Shown here: piece after piece, positions 27,699 to 38,774 of the stretch
Layout of the letters: every line of letters begins with the position of its first letter
Position numbering within the stretch: position 1 is the first letter of the stretch
NCBI GenBank assembly: GCA_015060245.1
Contig: SUYU01000006.1
Span: 79,646-143,645, forward strand
From: Bacteroidales bacterium
Lineage (GTDB): Bacteria > Bacteroidota > Bacteroidia > Bacteroidales > UBA932
Direction: 5' to 3'
Length of the DNA stretch: 64,000 nucleotides
The notes under the pieces: model-generated
Seen by the model: only the letters and a program-made list of their open reading frames with translations
The model's database searches: none
What the model was told of the DNA's origin: nothing
Program-made: the position numbers and the translations under genes

Positions 27699-29078
27699 AT
27701 GCTTAAAAATATTCGATTACACAGAGGACTGGACATTCCTGTAAAGGGAGCGGCAGAGTTGAAGATTGAAAAAAGCATTGTCTCGGATGTTGTTTCAGTA
27801 AAACCTACCAACTTTAAAAATCTGACACCCAAACTCTTGGTGAGAGAGGGAGATGAGGTTAAGGCTGGAAGTATTTTATTTGTAGACAAGTATCGTCCAG
27901 AGATTGGCTTTGCTTCTCCGGTAAGCGGAACTGTCCAATCAGTAGTAAGAGGCGAAAAACGTAAACTCCTTGAGGTGCGTGTAAAGGCTGCCAAAACTAC
28001 AGATTACATCAAGTTCAATGCCCCTGCTGTAGGCAATGCCACCGCAGAGGAGATCAAGAAGGTTCTTTTGGAGAGCGGTCTTTGGGCTGCAATCAAACAG
28101 AGACCTTACGGTATTGTGGCAAACCCTGCAGATGAGCCGAGGGCAATATTTGTGTCGGGCTTCGATTCTGCACCGCTTGCACCTGATTACAACTTTACCC
28201 TTAAAGATGAGGCTGCAAACCTTCAGGTTGCTGTTGATGTCCTTAACAAACTTACCAAGGGCGGTGTTTTTGTAGGCGTCAACGGTAAAGAGGCATCCGC
28301 TTCACCGTTCAGCAAGTTGCAGAATGTGAAACTTTATGGCTTTACAGGTGCGCATCCTGCTGGAAATGTTGGTGTGCAGATCAACAACATTGCGCCAATC
28401 AACAAAGGCGAGGTGGTTTGGACCGTAGACCCTATGTTCATGGTTGCAATAGGAAAATTGTTCACTCAAGGCATCTACGATGTTACAAGGACAATTGCAG
28501 TTGCCGGCAACAGGGTTGAGAAGCCTTGTTATGTGACATGTGTTCCGGGCTGTCAGATCAAGGACCTTGATTTCTTGGTAAGCAAGAAAGAGGTGGAGAT
28601 CTTTGACCAGGAGACCGGTTGCCGTTATATCAGCGGTAACGTGCTTACCGGATCAAATGTAGGTGCTGATGGTTCATTGGATTTCTACAGCAATATGGTA
28701 ACTGTAATCTCTGAGGGTAACTATTATGAGATGTTCGGTTGGGTAAAACCAATGAGATTCGGTAAATTCAGTTTCTCAAAATCTTACTTCTCTTGGCTTA
28801 CTCCTAAAAAGAAATATAAAGTTGATACAAACCTTAACGGCGGACAGAGGGCTTTTGTGGTATCCGATGTCTACGGCAAGGTGCTTCCTATGGACATCTA
28901 TCCCGTATATCTTCTTAAGGCAATTCTTGCCGAGGATATCGACAAGATGGAGCAACTTGGTATCTATGAGGTGATTGAGGAGGATTTTGCTCTTTGTGAG
29001 TATGTGTGTCCTTCAAAGATTGACATTCAGGATATCATTTCAAAAGGTATTGCAACAATGATTAAAGAAATGGCATAA
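27699..29078 (+). CDS. nqrA: Na+-translocating NADH:quinone oxidoreductase subunit A
   Basis: First gene of complete nqrABCDEF operon; PVKGAAELKIEKS, C-terminal EYVCPSKI. Confidence 0.95.
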   Translation: MLKNIRLHRGLDIPVKGAAELKIEKSIVSDVVSVKPTNFKNLTPKLLVREGDEVKAGSILFVDKYRPEIGFASPVSGTVQSVVRGEKRKLLEVRVKAAKTTDYIKFNAPAVGNATAEEIKKVLLESGLWAAIKQRPYGIVANPADEPRAIFVSGFDSAPLAPDYNFTLKDEAANLQVAVDVLNKLTKGGVFVGVNGKEASASPFSKLQNVKLYGFTGAHPAGNVGVQINNIAPINKGEVVWTVDPMFMVAIGKLFTQGIYDVTRTIAVAGNRVEKPCYVTCVPGCQIKDLDFLVSKKEVEIFDQETGCRYISGNVLTGSNVGADGSLDFYSNMVTVISEGNYYEMFGWVKPMRFGKFSFSKSYFSWLTPKKKYKVDTNLNGGQRAFVVSDVYGKVLPMDIYPVYLLKAILAEDIDKMEQLGIYEVIEEDFALCEYVCPSKIDIQDIISKGIATMIKEMA

Positions 29079-29090
29079 ACATAGAGTAGT

Positions 29091-30281
29091 ATGAAAGCGT
29101 TATTGAATTTAGTTGAAAAAATCAAGCCTACCTTCAGCAAAGGTGGCAAGTTCGGTTTTCTGCACTCTACTTTTGATGCCTTCGAGACATTCCTTTTTGT
29201 TCCCAACACTGTAACAAAGAGCGGATCTCACATCAGGGATTGTGTAGACCTTAAAAGAGTAATGACCGTTGTAATTGTGGCATTGATGCCTGCCTTGGCG
29301 TTCGGTATCTGGAATGTTGGTGAGCAGCACTCTATTGCATTCGGTCTTGACATGACATTCATAGAGAAAGTATGGTTCGGTTTCCTTAAAGTACTTCCTC
29401 TTATTATTGTATCATATGTGGTTGGATTGGGTATAGAGTTCATTTCTGCCCAGTTGAGAGGCCATGAGGTTAATGAGGGTTTCCTTGTTTCGGGTATGAT
29501 CATTCCTCTTATTATGCCTATTGACGTTCCACTATGGATTTTGGCTTTGGCCGTAGCATTTGCAGTAATTATAGGTAAAGAGGTGTTCGGTGGCACAGGT
29601 ATGAACATCTGGAACCCTGCACTTATCGCACGTGCGTTTGTATTCTTTGCATACCCTTCTCAAATTTCAGGTGATACCATCTGGGTTGAGGGTCTTAATG
29701 CAGCAAAAGCAAATGCAATGCAGACCGTTGACGGTTTCTCAGGTGCAACCCCTCTTGGTCAGGCTGCCAACGGTATAGTTGACTTTACAACAACTACAGG
29801 TGAGCCGCTATCACTTATGCAGATGTTTATTGGAAATATGCCTGGTTCAATTGGTGAGACATCTACAATTGCAATCCTTCTTGGTGCTGTTATCCTTATC
29901 TGGACAGGTGTTGCAGGTTGGAAAATTATGGTTTCATCTGTTGTAGGCGCATTGGCTGTAGGCTTCCTTGTAAACGGTTTTGCAGAGCCCGGTACATTTG
30001 CAGCGGTTCCAGCATATTACCATCTTGTACTTGGTGGTTTTGCCTTTGGTGCCGTATTTATGGCAACCGATCCTGTAACCTCTGCACAGACAGAGAAGGG
30101 TAAGTGGATTTACGGTTTCCTTGTTGGAGCCCTTGCAGTAATCATACGTCTGTTTAACCCTGGTTATCCGGAGGGTATGATGTTGGCAATCCTTCTTATG
30201 AACACATTTGCACCTCTAATTGACCACTATGTTGTAGAGGGCAATATCAAAAAGAGAATCAAAAGATCAGTAACTAAATAA
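29091..30281 (+). CDS. nqrB: Na+-NQR subunit B
   Basis: Membrane protein; GTGMNIWNPALIARAFVFFAYPSQISGD; FSGATPL FMN site. Confidence 0.95.
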   Translation: MKALLNLVEKIKPTFSKGGKFGFLHSTFDAFETFLFVPNTVTKSGSHIRDCVDLKRVMTVVIVALMPALAFGIWNVGEQHSIAFGLDMTFIEKVWFGFLKVLPLIIVSYVVGLGIEFISAQLRGHEVNEGFLVSGMIIPLIMPIDVPLWILALAVAFAVIIGKEVFGGTGMNIWNPALIARAFVFFAYPSQISGDTIWVEGLNAAKANAMQTVDGFSGATPLGQAANGIVDFTTTTGEPLSLMQMFIGNMPGSIGETSTIAILLGAVILIWTGVAGWKIMVSSVVGALAVGFLVNGFAEPGTFAAVPAYYHLVLGGFAFGAVFMATDPVTSAQTEKGKWIYGFLVGALAVIIRLFNPGYPEGMMLAILLMNTFAPLIDHYVVEGNIKKRIKRSVTK

Positions 30282-30290
30282 GCAACAAAG

Positions 30291-31106
30291 ATGGATACAA
30301 ATAAAAATTCATATACTATCATCTACTCAATCGTAATGGTTGTAGTAGTTGCTGCGGTACTTGCTTTTGTCTCTTTGAGTCTTAAGGACAAACAGAATGA
30401 GAATATCAGCATGGAGAAGCAGCAGTATCTTCTTGCCAGCGTGGGCCTTGGTGCAGATGCCAACTTCAATGAGGTAATCAAAGAGGCAATTGTTGTAGAC
30501 GGTAACGGTAAAGTTATAAATACCGCTACATCAGACATTGCAAAGAGCCAGGCATTTGAATTGAACACCGCTGAGCAGACTTCAAAAATCAAGGCAATGG
30601 AACTTTTGCCTGCTTCTGAGCAGGAGGCTGCCAGAGCAGAATTGAGACTTCCGGTATTTATAGCAGATCTTCCCGACGGATCCCAGGCTTACATCTTCTC
30701 TGCATACGGTGCAGGTCTATGGGGCCCTATCTGGGGATGGATTTCATTGAAAACTGATTTGAGCACAATCGCAGGTGTGAAATTTGACCACTCTGGTGAG
30801 ACTCCTGGTTTGGGTGCAGAGATTGCAACTCCATGGTTTGCCTCTCAATTCACAGGAAAAGAAATCTTTGAAAATGGAGAGTTTATCTCTGTATCTATTG
30901 TTAAAGGTGGAGCAAAAGAGGGCAGCCTTAATGAGGTTGATGCCATTTCAGGCGGTACAATCACAAGCAAGGCTCTTGATGCATCTATCCGCATGTGGTT
31001 TGAGGCTTACCTTCCATATTTGAAATCGCTTCATGCTCTTGCAGCAACCCCTATGCCACTTGAGGGCGAGGTTGTTGAGACACAGGAGGCAGTAGAAAAC
31101 AACTAA
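30291..31106 (+). CDS. nqrC: Na+-NQR subunit C
   Basis: FMN-binding domain, [12 protein letters not shown]...[14 protein letters not shown]. Confidence 0.95.
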   Translation: MDTNKNSYTIIYSIVMVVVVAAVLAFVSLSLKDKQNENISMEKQQYLLASVGLGADANFNEVIKEAIVVDGNGKVINTATSDIAKSQAFELNTAEQTSKIKAMELLPASEQEAARAELRLPVFIADLPDGSQAYIFSAYGAGLWGPIWGWISLKTDLSTIAGVKFDHSGETPGLGAEIATPWFASQFTGKEIFENGEFISVSIVKGGAKEGSLNEVDAISGGTITSKALDASIRMWFEAYLPYLKSLHALAATPMPLEGEVVETQEAVENN

Positions 31107-31119
31107 AAATGTTACAGTA

Positions 31120-31740
31120 ATGGATAAAAGTATTATTACAAACCCTATTTTGAAGAACAACCCGGTAACCGTGTTGGTATTGGGTATCTGTTCTGCATTG
31201 GCCGTAACCGTAAAATTGGAGCCGGCTTGTGTAATGGCGATATCTGTGACTGCTGTAACAGGTTTCTCCAGTCTGATTGCATCACTGCTAAGAAATACAA
31301 TTCCCAACAGAATCCGTATCATCGTGCAGTTGGTTATTGTTGCTTTGTTGGTAATTCTTGTAGACCAGATTTTGAAGGCATTTGCTTATGATGTGAGCAA
31401 ACAACTTTCGGTATATGTAGGTCTTATCATTACCAACTGTATCATTATGGGTAGAATTGAAGCATTTGCACTTGGAAACAAACCGCTCCCTTCATTGATT
31501 GACGGTTTGGCAAATGGTGCAGGTTATGGTCTGATCCTCATTGCCATTGCCTTTATCAGGGAACTTATAGGTTCGGGTACCATATTCGGTTTCCAGATTA
31601 TTCCTGAGAGTTGGTATTTGGCCAATGGCGGATGGTATTTGAACAACGGTCTGTTCATTATGCCACCAATGGCATTGATTATAACAGGATGCTTTATCTG
31701 GTTACAGAGAAGTTTTCAGAAAGATGAGGTCAAAAAATAA
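31120..31740 (+). CDS. nqrD: Na+-NQR subunit D
   Basis: [17 protein letters not shown]; Rnf/Nqr membrane subunit. Confidence 0.95.
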   Translation: MDKSIITNPILKNNPVTVLVLGICSALAVTVKLEPACVMAISVTAVTGFSSLIASLLRNTIPNRIRIIVQLVIVALLVILVDQILKAFAYDVSKQLSVYVGLIITNCIIMGRIEAFALGNKPLPSLIDGLANGAGYGLILIAIAFIRELIGSGTIFGFQIIPESWYLANGGWYLNNGLFIMPPMALIITGCFIWLQRSFQKDEVKK

Positions 31741-31755
31741 TAAACACATTCAGTT

Positions 31756-32373
31756 ATGCAAGATTTAATAAGTTTGTTCGTCAAGTCCATTTTTGTGGAC
31801 AATATGATATTTGCCTATTTCTTGGGAATGTGTTCATTCTTGGCAGTATCAAAAAATGTAAAGACCGCGGTAGGTTTGGGAGCAGCGGTAATTTTTGTAC
31901 TTGGTGTTACAGTTCCCTTGAACTATGTGCTTAATGAGTACGTGCTTAAAGATGGTGCTTTATCATGGATGGGAGCAGAGTATGCCGATATTGATTTGAG
32001 TTTTTTGAGTTTTATTATCTTTATTGCAGTAATTGCGGCATTTGTACAGTTGGTTGAGATGGTTGTTGAGAAATTTGCTCCGGCCCTCTACTCGCAACTT
32101 GGTATCTTCCTTCCTCTAATTGCTGTAAACTGTGCCATCATGGGTGGTTCTTTGTTCATGCAACAGAGAGGTTATGAGACTTTGGCTGAAGCAACAACTT
32201 TTGGCTTGGGTTCAGGTATCGGCTGGTTCCTTGCAATTGTTTCGCTTGCTGCAATCAGGGAGAAACTCGCTTATTCAAATGTGCCTGCTCCTTTGAAAGG
32301 TTTGGGTATAACATTCATTATTGTAGGTCTTATGGGTATTGCATTCATGGGATTTATGGGTATTCAACTATAA
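31756..32373 (+). CDS. nqrE: Na+-NQR subunit E
   Basis: [29 protein letters not shown]. Confidence 0.95.
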   Translation: MQDLISLFVKSIFVDNMIFAYFLGMCSFLAVSKNVKTAVGLGAAVIFVLGVTVPLNYVLNEYVLKDGALSWMGAEYADIDLSFLSFIIFIAVIAAFVQLVEMVVEKFAPALYSQLGIFLPLIAVNCAIMGGSLFMQQRGYETLAEATTFGLGSGIGWFLAIVSLAAIREKLAYSNVPAPLKGLGITFIIVGLMGIAFMGFMGIQL

Positions 32374-32394
32374 TCACTAAAAAAGGTATAAGAT

Positions 32395-33654
32395 ATGACT
32401 CAGATTATTATAATTTCAGTAGTGGCCTTTTTGGTGGTAACCCTAATTCTTGTGGGTCTATTGCTGTTTGCAAAGGCTAAACTTACCCCTAGCGGTACAG
32501 TAAAGATTGATATAAACAACGGTTCAAAGGTACTTGAGGTTGCACCTGGCGCTTCATTGCTTTCTACACTTGGAAATGAGAAGATATTCCTTCCATCTGC
32601 CTGTGGAGGTAAAGGAAGTTGCGGACAGTGCAAATGTAGAGTTCTTGAGGGAGGCGGAACAATCCTTCCTACTGAGGTCGGTTTCTTCAACAGAAAACAG
32701 ATTCTGAACAACTGGAGACTTGGCTGTCAGGTTAAGGTTAAGGAGGATTTGAAGATTGAGGTTCCAGAGAGCGCATTGAGCGTCAAGAAGTGGGAGTGCG
32801 AGGTTATCTCAAACAAGAATGTTGCAACATTCATCAAGGAGTTCTGTGTAAAGATTCCTGATGGCGAGACCCTCAACTACCGTTCAGGCGGTTACATTCA
32901 GGTTGATGTTCCTGCAATTACCGTTGATTACAAAAATATTGATGTTGATGAGCAATTCCGTGAGGATTGGGAGAAGATGGGTGTATTCAATCTCAAGATG
33001 GTCAACCCTACTCCAACCTTGAGGGCTTACTCAATGGCTACATACCCTGCAGAGGGCAATATCATCAAATTGAACGTACGTATTGCAACTCCTCCATTCG
33101 ACAGGGCAAAAGGTGGCTTTGTAGATGTTAACCCTGGTATCTGTTCATCATACATCTACTCGTTGAAACCGGGTGACAAAGTGATGATTTCCGGTCCTTA
33201 CGGTGAGTTCTTCATTCCGGACAATTGTCCTGAAGACCAGGAGTTCGTATTCATTGGCGGTGGTGCCGGTATGGCTCCTATGCGTTCACACATCATGCAC
33301 CTGTTCAAGACAGAGAAGACAAACAGGAAGGTCAACTTCTTCTATGGTGCGCGTAGCCTTAAGGAGGCATTCTATCTTGAGGATTATGCACAGATCGAGA
33401 AGGAGTTCCCTAACTTCAAGTTCCATTTGGCACTTGACAGACCTGATCCTGAGGCAGACAAGGCAGGAGTTCCATACGTTCCAGGATTTGTTCATAACGT
33501 ATTGTATGAAACATATCTCAAGAACCATGAGGCTCCGGAGGATATCCTTTACTTGATGTGCGGTCCTCCTATGATGGCCCAGTCGGTAGTAAACTTGTTG
33601 GATAGCCTTGGCGTTGCATCAGAGAACATTCTGTTTGACAACTTTGGCGGTTAA
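32395..33654 (+). CDS. nqrF: Na+-NQR subunit F (2Fe-2S/FAD)
   Basis: ACGGKGSCGQCKCRV 2Fe-2S motif; FAD/NAD domain. Confidence 0.95.
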   Translation: MTQIIIISVVAFLVVTLILVGLLLFAKAKLTPSGTVKIDINNGSKVLEVAPGASLLSTLGNEKIFLPSACGGKGSCGQCKCRVLEGGGTILPTEVGFFNRKQILNNWRLGCQVKVKEDLKIEVPESALSVKKWECEVISNKNVATFIKEFCVKIPDGETLNYRSGGYIQVDVPAITVDYKNIDVDEQFREDWEKMGVFNLKMVNPTPTLRAYSMATYPAEGNIIKLNVRIATPPFDRAKGGFVDVNPGICSSYIYSLKPGDKVMISGPYGEFFIPDNCPEDQEFVFIGGGAGMAPMRSHIMHLFKTEKTNRKVNFFYGARSLKEAFYLEDYAQIEKEFPNFKFHLALDRPDPEADKAGVPYVPGFVHNVLYETYLKNHEAPEDILYLMCGPPMMAQSVVNLLDSLGVASENILFDNFGG

Positions 33655-33679
33655 CAATATGACCAATTATATTTTGGGA

Positions 33680-33709
33680 AAGAGTCCGGTTTTGCCGGAC
33701 TCTTTTTTT
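33680..33709 (+). terminator. Intrinsic terminator of nqr operon
   Basis: AGAGTCCGGttttgCCGGACTCTTTTTTT. Confidence 0.85.
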
Positions 33710-33900
33710 GTTTGCATTTGCTCTCTTGTGTGCAGACCAGGTAAAGTTTTATACCGGCCGAAGTATATCTGCGCAAACAGGGCTTAAGTGTATTGTGCTG
33801 TAAAATGGAGAATCCTTGCAGATGATTGCGGCAGGAGCGGTTTGTCAAATGGCGGATTTTGTCTATTTTTGTAGTTCACTGGATAATCAGGAGTGTGAAT

Positions 33901-34500
33901 ATGAGAAAAAGGATAATATTTATGTCTCTTCTGGCTCTCTTTTGCCTGGGTACAGGGGTGCAGAGGAGTTATGCTCAGAAGGTGGCACTCAAGACAAACC
34001 TTTTGTATGATGCGACCGCTACAGCCAATTTGGGAATAGAGTTTGGTATAGGCAAGCAGTGGACTATGGACATTTCAGGCAACTTCAATGGCGGCTGGAA
34101 CCCTATAGGTGAGGCATATTATGAGCATATGTATGTTCAGCCGGAGTTCAGATACTGGTTCTGCAACCGTTTTGCCGGCCATTTTGTGGGAATCCATTTC
34201 CAGACCGGTTCCTATACTGTAGGCAATATTCCAAATGAATTCATCTTTTTAGGTTCAAATTTCTACCAGTTGACAGATTATACTTATGACGGAACCTTCT
34301 TTGGTGCAGGCGTGGCCTACGGGTATGATGTCGTGCTCGGAGCACACTTCAACCTGGAGTTTGAGGTGGGTCTCGGCTTTGCATATACTGTATATGACAA
34401 GATAAGGACAAACTCTCCTGCGGTGCCGGAGGAGACTGGCAAACAGCACTACTATCTCGGCCCTACAAAGGCTTCAATTGCTCTTGTGTACCTATTCTAA
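33901..34500 (+). CDS. DUF3575 domain-containing protein
   Basis: VALKTNLLYDATATANLGIEFGIGKQWTMDISGNFN. Confidence 0.8.
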   Translation: MRKRIIFMSLLALFCLGTGVQRSYAQKVALKTNLLYDATATANLGIEFGIGKQWTMDISGNFNGGWNPIGEAYYEHMYVQPEFRYWFCNRFAGHFVGIHFQTGSYTVGNIPNEFIFLGSNFYQLTDYTYDGTFFGAGVAYGYDVVLGAHFNLEFEVGLGFAYTVYDKIRTNSPAVPEETGKQHYYLGPTKASIALVYLF

Positions 34501-34510
34501 TAAAATTCCT

Positions 34511-35953
34511 ATGAGAACTCTTTACATTATAATATTGATTATTCTGTCGGGAAGCATAAGCATGCATGCCCAGACATTTTTTGACGGCAAGGTAGAGGTG
34601 AGGGACCGCATTGTTCAAACCGATGAGCAGCGTAATGAACTTACTGTTTCAATGAAGATTCTTCATAGATATTCCGATTTGAAGAGCAGCAGTTGGGTTA
34701 CGCTTATGCCCATGATTGTATGCGGTACAGATACAATTGCGCTTAAGCCGGTTGTCATTTATGGCAGGCTGGCTTATTATGACTATATCCGCAACAATAA
34801 GGTTGAGTTCAGAAAGGGCGGTGCAATGAGGTATATGTCAAAGAGTGCGCAGTATCAGATAGATTATAGTGATGTTGTTCCATATTTGTCCAAGATGAAA
34901 AAGGAGCCTGTACAACTTCTTATGCAGGAGAAGCAGGAGTGGTGCTGCAACTACCCGGAGAAGTCAAGGCAGGTCTCATTATATGTGGAGATGCCAAAGA
35001 TAACTTATGAGCCGCAGTTCGTTTATGTGAGTCCTCAGGCTGAGGTTATCAAGAGCAGATCAATCTCTGCAAGCGCATATGTGAATTTCCCGGCAGGGGA
35101 GAGGTCGTTGAACCCCTATTACAGCAACAACAGGCAGGAACTTGAAAAGATAAATACTACCATAGACTCTGTACGTTCCGACAAGGATGTTATAGTAGGC
35201 TCCCTCTTTATAAAGGGATACGCCTCTCCTGAAGGGCCTTATGCTACAAATGCCGCACTTTCAAAGGCGCGTACCGAGTCAATGAAGAACTATTTCCTTT
35301 CAATAGCACCGAAGTTGCAGGGAGTCATAACATCGGAGTATGTGGCGGAGAATTGGGATGATTTGAGAACCTTTGTAGAGAACTCTGACATTTCGCACAA
35401 AGAGGAGATTCTTACAGTCATCAATTCGCAACGTGAGCCGGACAACAAGGAGTGGGTACTCAAATCGAGGTACAAGACAGAGTACAGGTACCTGCTTGAC
35501 GAGTGTTATCCTCTTTTGAGGCGTACAGACTATAAAGTTGATTATACGATACGTTCATATACCGATCCGCAGGAGATTGTTGAGGTCATGAAGGAGTCTC
35601 CGCACAAGTTGAGCCTTCAGGAGTTCTATTTGGCTTCACAGGTGTTTGAACCGGGCAGTGATGAGTTCAACGAGGCTTTTGATATTGCTGTGAGGATGTT
35701 TCCGTCGGATCATGCTGCAAATATAAATGCGGCAAATGCTGCCATGCAGAAGGGTGATATGGCTGCAGCCGAACGCTACCTTGAAAAGGCCGGTGACTCT
35801 CCTGAGGCCGATTATGCACGCGGTGTATGGTGTGCAATCAATGCCGACTACATGAGGGCAAAGGGGTATTTCTCCCTTACTGCCGATTCAATACCGCAGG
35901 CCAGGGAGGCTTTGGCTGTTGTGGAGTATTGTATTGAGATAGAAATTCCATAA
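34511..35953 (+). CDS. DUF3868 domain-containing protein with OmpA-like region
   Basis: Signal peptide; FIKGYASPEGPYATNAALSKARTESMKNYF; follows DUF3575 gene. Confidence 0.75.
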   Translation: MRTLYIIILIILSGSISMHAQTFFDGKVEVRDRIVQTDEQRNELTVSMKILHRYSDLKSSSWVTLMPMIVCGTDTIALKPVVIYGRLAYYDYIRNNKVEFRKGGAMRYMSKSAQYQIDYSDVVPYLSKMKKEPVQLLMQEKQEWCCNYPEKSRQVSLYVEMPKITYEPQFVYVSPQAEVIKSRSISASAYVNFPAGERSLNPYYSNNRQELEKINTTIDSVRSDKDVIVGSLFIKGYASPEGPYATNAALSKARTESMKNYFLSIAPKLQGVITSEYVAENWDDLRTFVENSDISHKEEILTVINSQREPDNKEWVLKSRYKTEYRYLLDECYPLLRRTDYKVDYTIRSYTDPQEIVEVMKESPHKLSLQEFYLASQVFEPGSDEFNEAFDIAVRMFPSDHAANINAANAAMQKGDMAAAERYLEKAGDSPEADYARGVWCAINADYMRAKGYFSLTADSIPQAREALAVVEYCIEIEIP

Positions 35954-36082
35954 TTGTATATTTATCCGTTTTAAACATGTAAATTGAGCCTGGCGTGTTG
36001 CTGCACGCCACCGTTTGCTTTATGTTTGTGCTGTAAAAGTACCGTTTGTGCGGTGCAATTGTATAATTAAAAACAGCAGGAT

Positions 36083-37168
36083 ATGAAGCGAGTGAAATTG
36101 GCCAGCCTTATGGCGGCGGTGTGTATTGCGGCAAGTTGCAATACATTGGAATTCAAAGATGAAAGGAGCGGTTCAATTACCCTTTCAATCAGTGGTGCAG
36201 ATGAGTATGGACTCAAGGGGGGAGGCTCTCTCCAGAGTATTCCCGACGGGGTTGTAAAAGAGTTGGATACCAATAATTTTACACTCTCCATTTACTCTGA
36301 AAACGGGCTGAAAGTGTATGACGGAAAGTATGGGAAGAGGCCTGGGGAGTTTGTTGTGGTACCGGGAGCATATGATGTAAAACTCCATTCACATGAATTC
36401 AATGCGCCCGCATTTGACTCTCCATTGTTTGGAGATGAGCAGACTGTAATGGTAGGAAGTGACATGGGCGTAAATGTGCTGTTGGCCTGCCGCCAGTTGA
36501 ACAGTGCAGTGCGTCTGAACTTTACAGAAGCATTCAGGAAAAAGTTCGCCGGTACGGGACTTCTGCTCAAGGATATGAACGGGGAGATGGAATATCCATA
36601 TACTGCCGGCCGGTTCTGTTATGTTGAGCCCGGGGCAATTGAACTCATTTACAGATCGTCAGGCGCAGATACACTGCTCTGTACACGCCAGATACCGCAG
36701 GGAAGAATGCTCACCCTCAATCTCTCCTATGCGCCGGGGAACAAAAACTCATCAAGCATATCAATTGCGGCCGATACCGCAAGGGAGTGGGTCTCAGAGG
36801 GGTTTAATGTGGGACACAGAATCCCGACAGGTGCCTGTACTATAGAGCAGGCAAAAGGCATGGTGGGTGAAAAAAGTGTTACAGTCTTTGGCTTCATACT
36901 TGGTGGCGATGCTTCGGAGACATCAATGCGTATAGCACCTCCATTCTCATCAAAGACCAATATAGTAATTGCCCCGAGCATGCTTGAACGTAACAGGAAC
37001 AACTGTTTTGTTGTAGAACTGCCTACAGGGAGTGTAAGGGATGGCCTTAATCTGGTCTCCTATCCCGAGTATCTTGGCAAGGCTGTAATCATTACAGGCA
37101 ATGTGGTAGAGAGTTATCACGGATATACCGGCATAAAGGGAACAAAGGCATTTGCAATTCTCTATTAG
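36083..37168 (+). CDS. DUF4493 domain-containing lipoprotein
   Basis: Lipobox CIAASCN; GSITLSISGADEYG; third gene of DUF3575/DUF3868/DUF4493 set. Confidence 0.7.
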   Translation: MKRVKLASLMAAVCIAASCNTLEFKDERSGSITLSISGADEYGLKGGGSLQSIPDGVVKELDTNNFTLSIYSENGLKVYDGKYGKRPGEFVVVPGAYDVKLHSHEFNAPAFDSPLFGDEQTVMVGSDMGVNVLLACRQLNSAVRLNFTEAFRKKFAGTGLLLKDMNGEMEYPYTAGRFCYVEPGAIELIYRSSGADTLLCTRQIPQGRMLTLNLSYAPGNKNSSSISIAADTAREWVSEGFNVGHRIPTGACTIEQAKGMVGEKSVTVFGFILGGDASETSMRIAPPFSSKTNIVIAPSMLERNRNNCFVVELPTGSVRDGLNLVSYPEYLGKAVIITGNVVESYHGYTGIKGTKAFAILY

Positions 37169-37210
37169 ACCGGATTTTGTCTGTAGATAACTCAAATGGT
37201 GCTTTATTAA

Positions 37211-37248
37211 ACGGAAAATCCCTGCGGAAGGTTCCGGCAGGGATTTGC
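37211..37248. terminator. Stem-loop terminator
   Basis: AAATCCCTGCGGAaggTTCCGGCAGGGATTT. Confidence 0.65.
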
Positions 37249-37264
37249 TATGGCTGTAAAATCT

Positions 37265-38716
37265 TTATTTTCTGATTGCGTCTGATTTGATTCTATTTGT
37301 AAAGTAGAGGAAAATGCCCATAAGCATGATTGCCGCTGCAAAGCCTGCAATGTAGCCCACCATAGGTTCAAGGTTCATTCCTCCCTCCTTTACCGGAGCA
37401 ATCAGGAAGAAGCATACGCATATGAAACTCAAGAATGCCGCAGGTACCGACATGAGCCAATGCGGTTTGCCCACTGATGCAAAATATGTGGCACATGTCC
37501 AGAGTGTTATGGTTGCGAGGAACTGGTTGCCTATTCCTACATATGTCCACAATGTGGCAAAATTGACCTTGCACAAAATATATGCAATTACAAATAGTGG
37601 AATGCACAGCATCATTCTGTTCTTGATGGGCTTCTGGTCAAACTTGAGGGCATCTGCAAGGACAAGTCTCAGACTGCGGAATGCAGTGTCACCGCTTGTG
37701 ATAGGGCAAACCACAACACCGATGATTGCGATTATTGCTCCAAATTTTCCCAACCATGAGTTACAGATCTTGTCAACAATTATGGCTGGAGTCAAGCCCT
37801 CTGCCGCTGCGGCGTTAAGGCCGTCGGGGCCATTGAAGAAGGCCATTGCCGCTGTTGCCCAGATGCAGGCAACAATACCCTCGGCAATCATTGCCCCGTA
37901 AAATACGGGACGTCCATACTTCTCATTGCTCAAGCAACGGGCCATCATAGGTGATTGTGTGGCGTGGAAGCCCGAAATTGCACCACATGATATAACTACA
38001 AAGAGCATTGGAATAAGCATATATTCAGATGCGTTTGATTTGTAGTTCCTGAATGTTTCAGGAGTAAGTTCTATCAATGAAACCTCTCCGGCAAAGCCCT
38101 TTACCAAAATCATGACTCCGATTCCAATTGCCATGAAAAGGAGTGCTCCACCCATGTAAGGATAAATTTTGCCGATGATTTTGTCAATTGGAAGCAGGGT
38201 GGCAACAATATAGTAGGCAAAGACAATATAGAGCCAGATGCTCATGCTGCTGCCTGTGAGTGAGGCAAGAAGGCCGGCAGGACCATTTACAAACGAGGCT
38301 CCTACAACAAGCAGAAGCAGGCCTGTGAAGAATACCATCACCTTCTTTATGTTATTGCCGAGGAACTGCCCTACAATGTCAGGCAGGCTCTTGCCGCCAT
38401 TCCTTATGGAGAGCATTCCCGACATATAATCATGGGCAGCACCCATAAAGATACATCCAAGAACAATCCACAAGTAGGCGATTGGACCATATGCGGCACC
38501 AAGTACAGCGCCAAAGATGGGGCCCAGGCCGGCAATATTGAGGAACTGGATAATGAAGATTCTCCACGGACTCAATACTTTAAAGTCAATGCCGTCGGCC
38601 TGTGAAACTGCGGGAGTTACATTCTTTTCTGAGGCTCCAAAAAACTTGTCAAGGAATTTGCCATATACAAAATACCCCAATACAAGCAGGGTAATGGCTG
38701 TAATAAATGTTATCAT
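37265..38716 (-). CDS. cstA: Carbon starvation protein A family transporter
   Basis: Multi-TM; GAAHDYMSGMLSIRNGGKSLPDI; start placed at MITFITAITLL. Confidence 0.9.
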   Translation of the reverse strand: MITFITAITLLVLGYFVYGKFLDKFFGASEKNVTPAVSQADGIDFKVLSPWRIFIIQFLNIAGLGPIFGAVLGAAYGPIAYLWIVLGCIFMGAAHDYMSGMLSIRNGGKSLPDIVGQFLGNNIKKVMVFFTGLLLLVVGASFVNGPAGLLASLTGSSMSIWLYIVFAYYIVATLLPIDKIIGKIYPYMGGALLFMAIGIGVMILVKGFAGEVSLIELTPETFRNYKSNASEYMLIPMLFVVISCGAISGFHATQSPMMARCLSNEKYGRPVFYGAMIAEGIVACIWATAAMAFFNGPDGLNAAAAEGLTPAIIVDKICNSWLGKFGAIIAIIGVVVCPITSGDTAFRSLRLVLADALKFDQKPIKNRMMLCIPLFVIAYILCKVNFATLWTYVGIGNQFLATITLWTCATYFASVGKPHWLMSVPAAFLSFICVCFFLIAPVKEGGMNLEPMVGYIAGFAAAIMLMGIFLYFTNRIKSDAIRK

Positions 38717-38774
38717 AATTTTCAAATTTATCTGGAACCGCAAAAATAGAAAAAACTTGTTTAATTTTGCCTTC

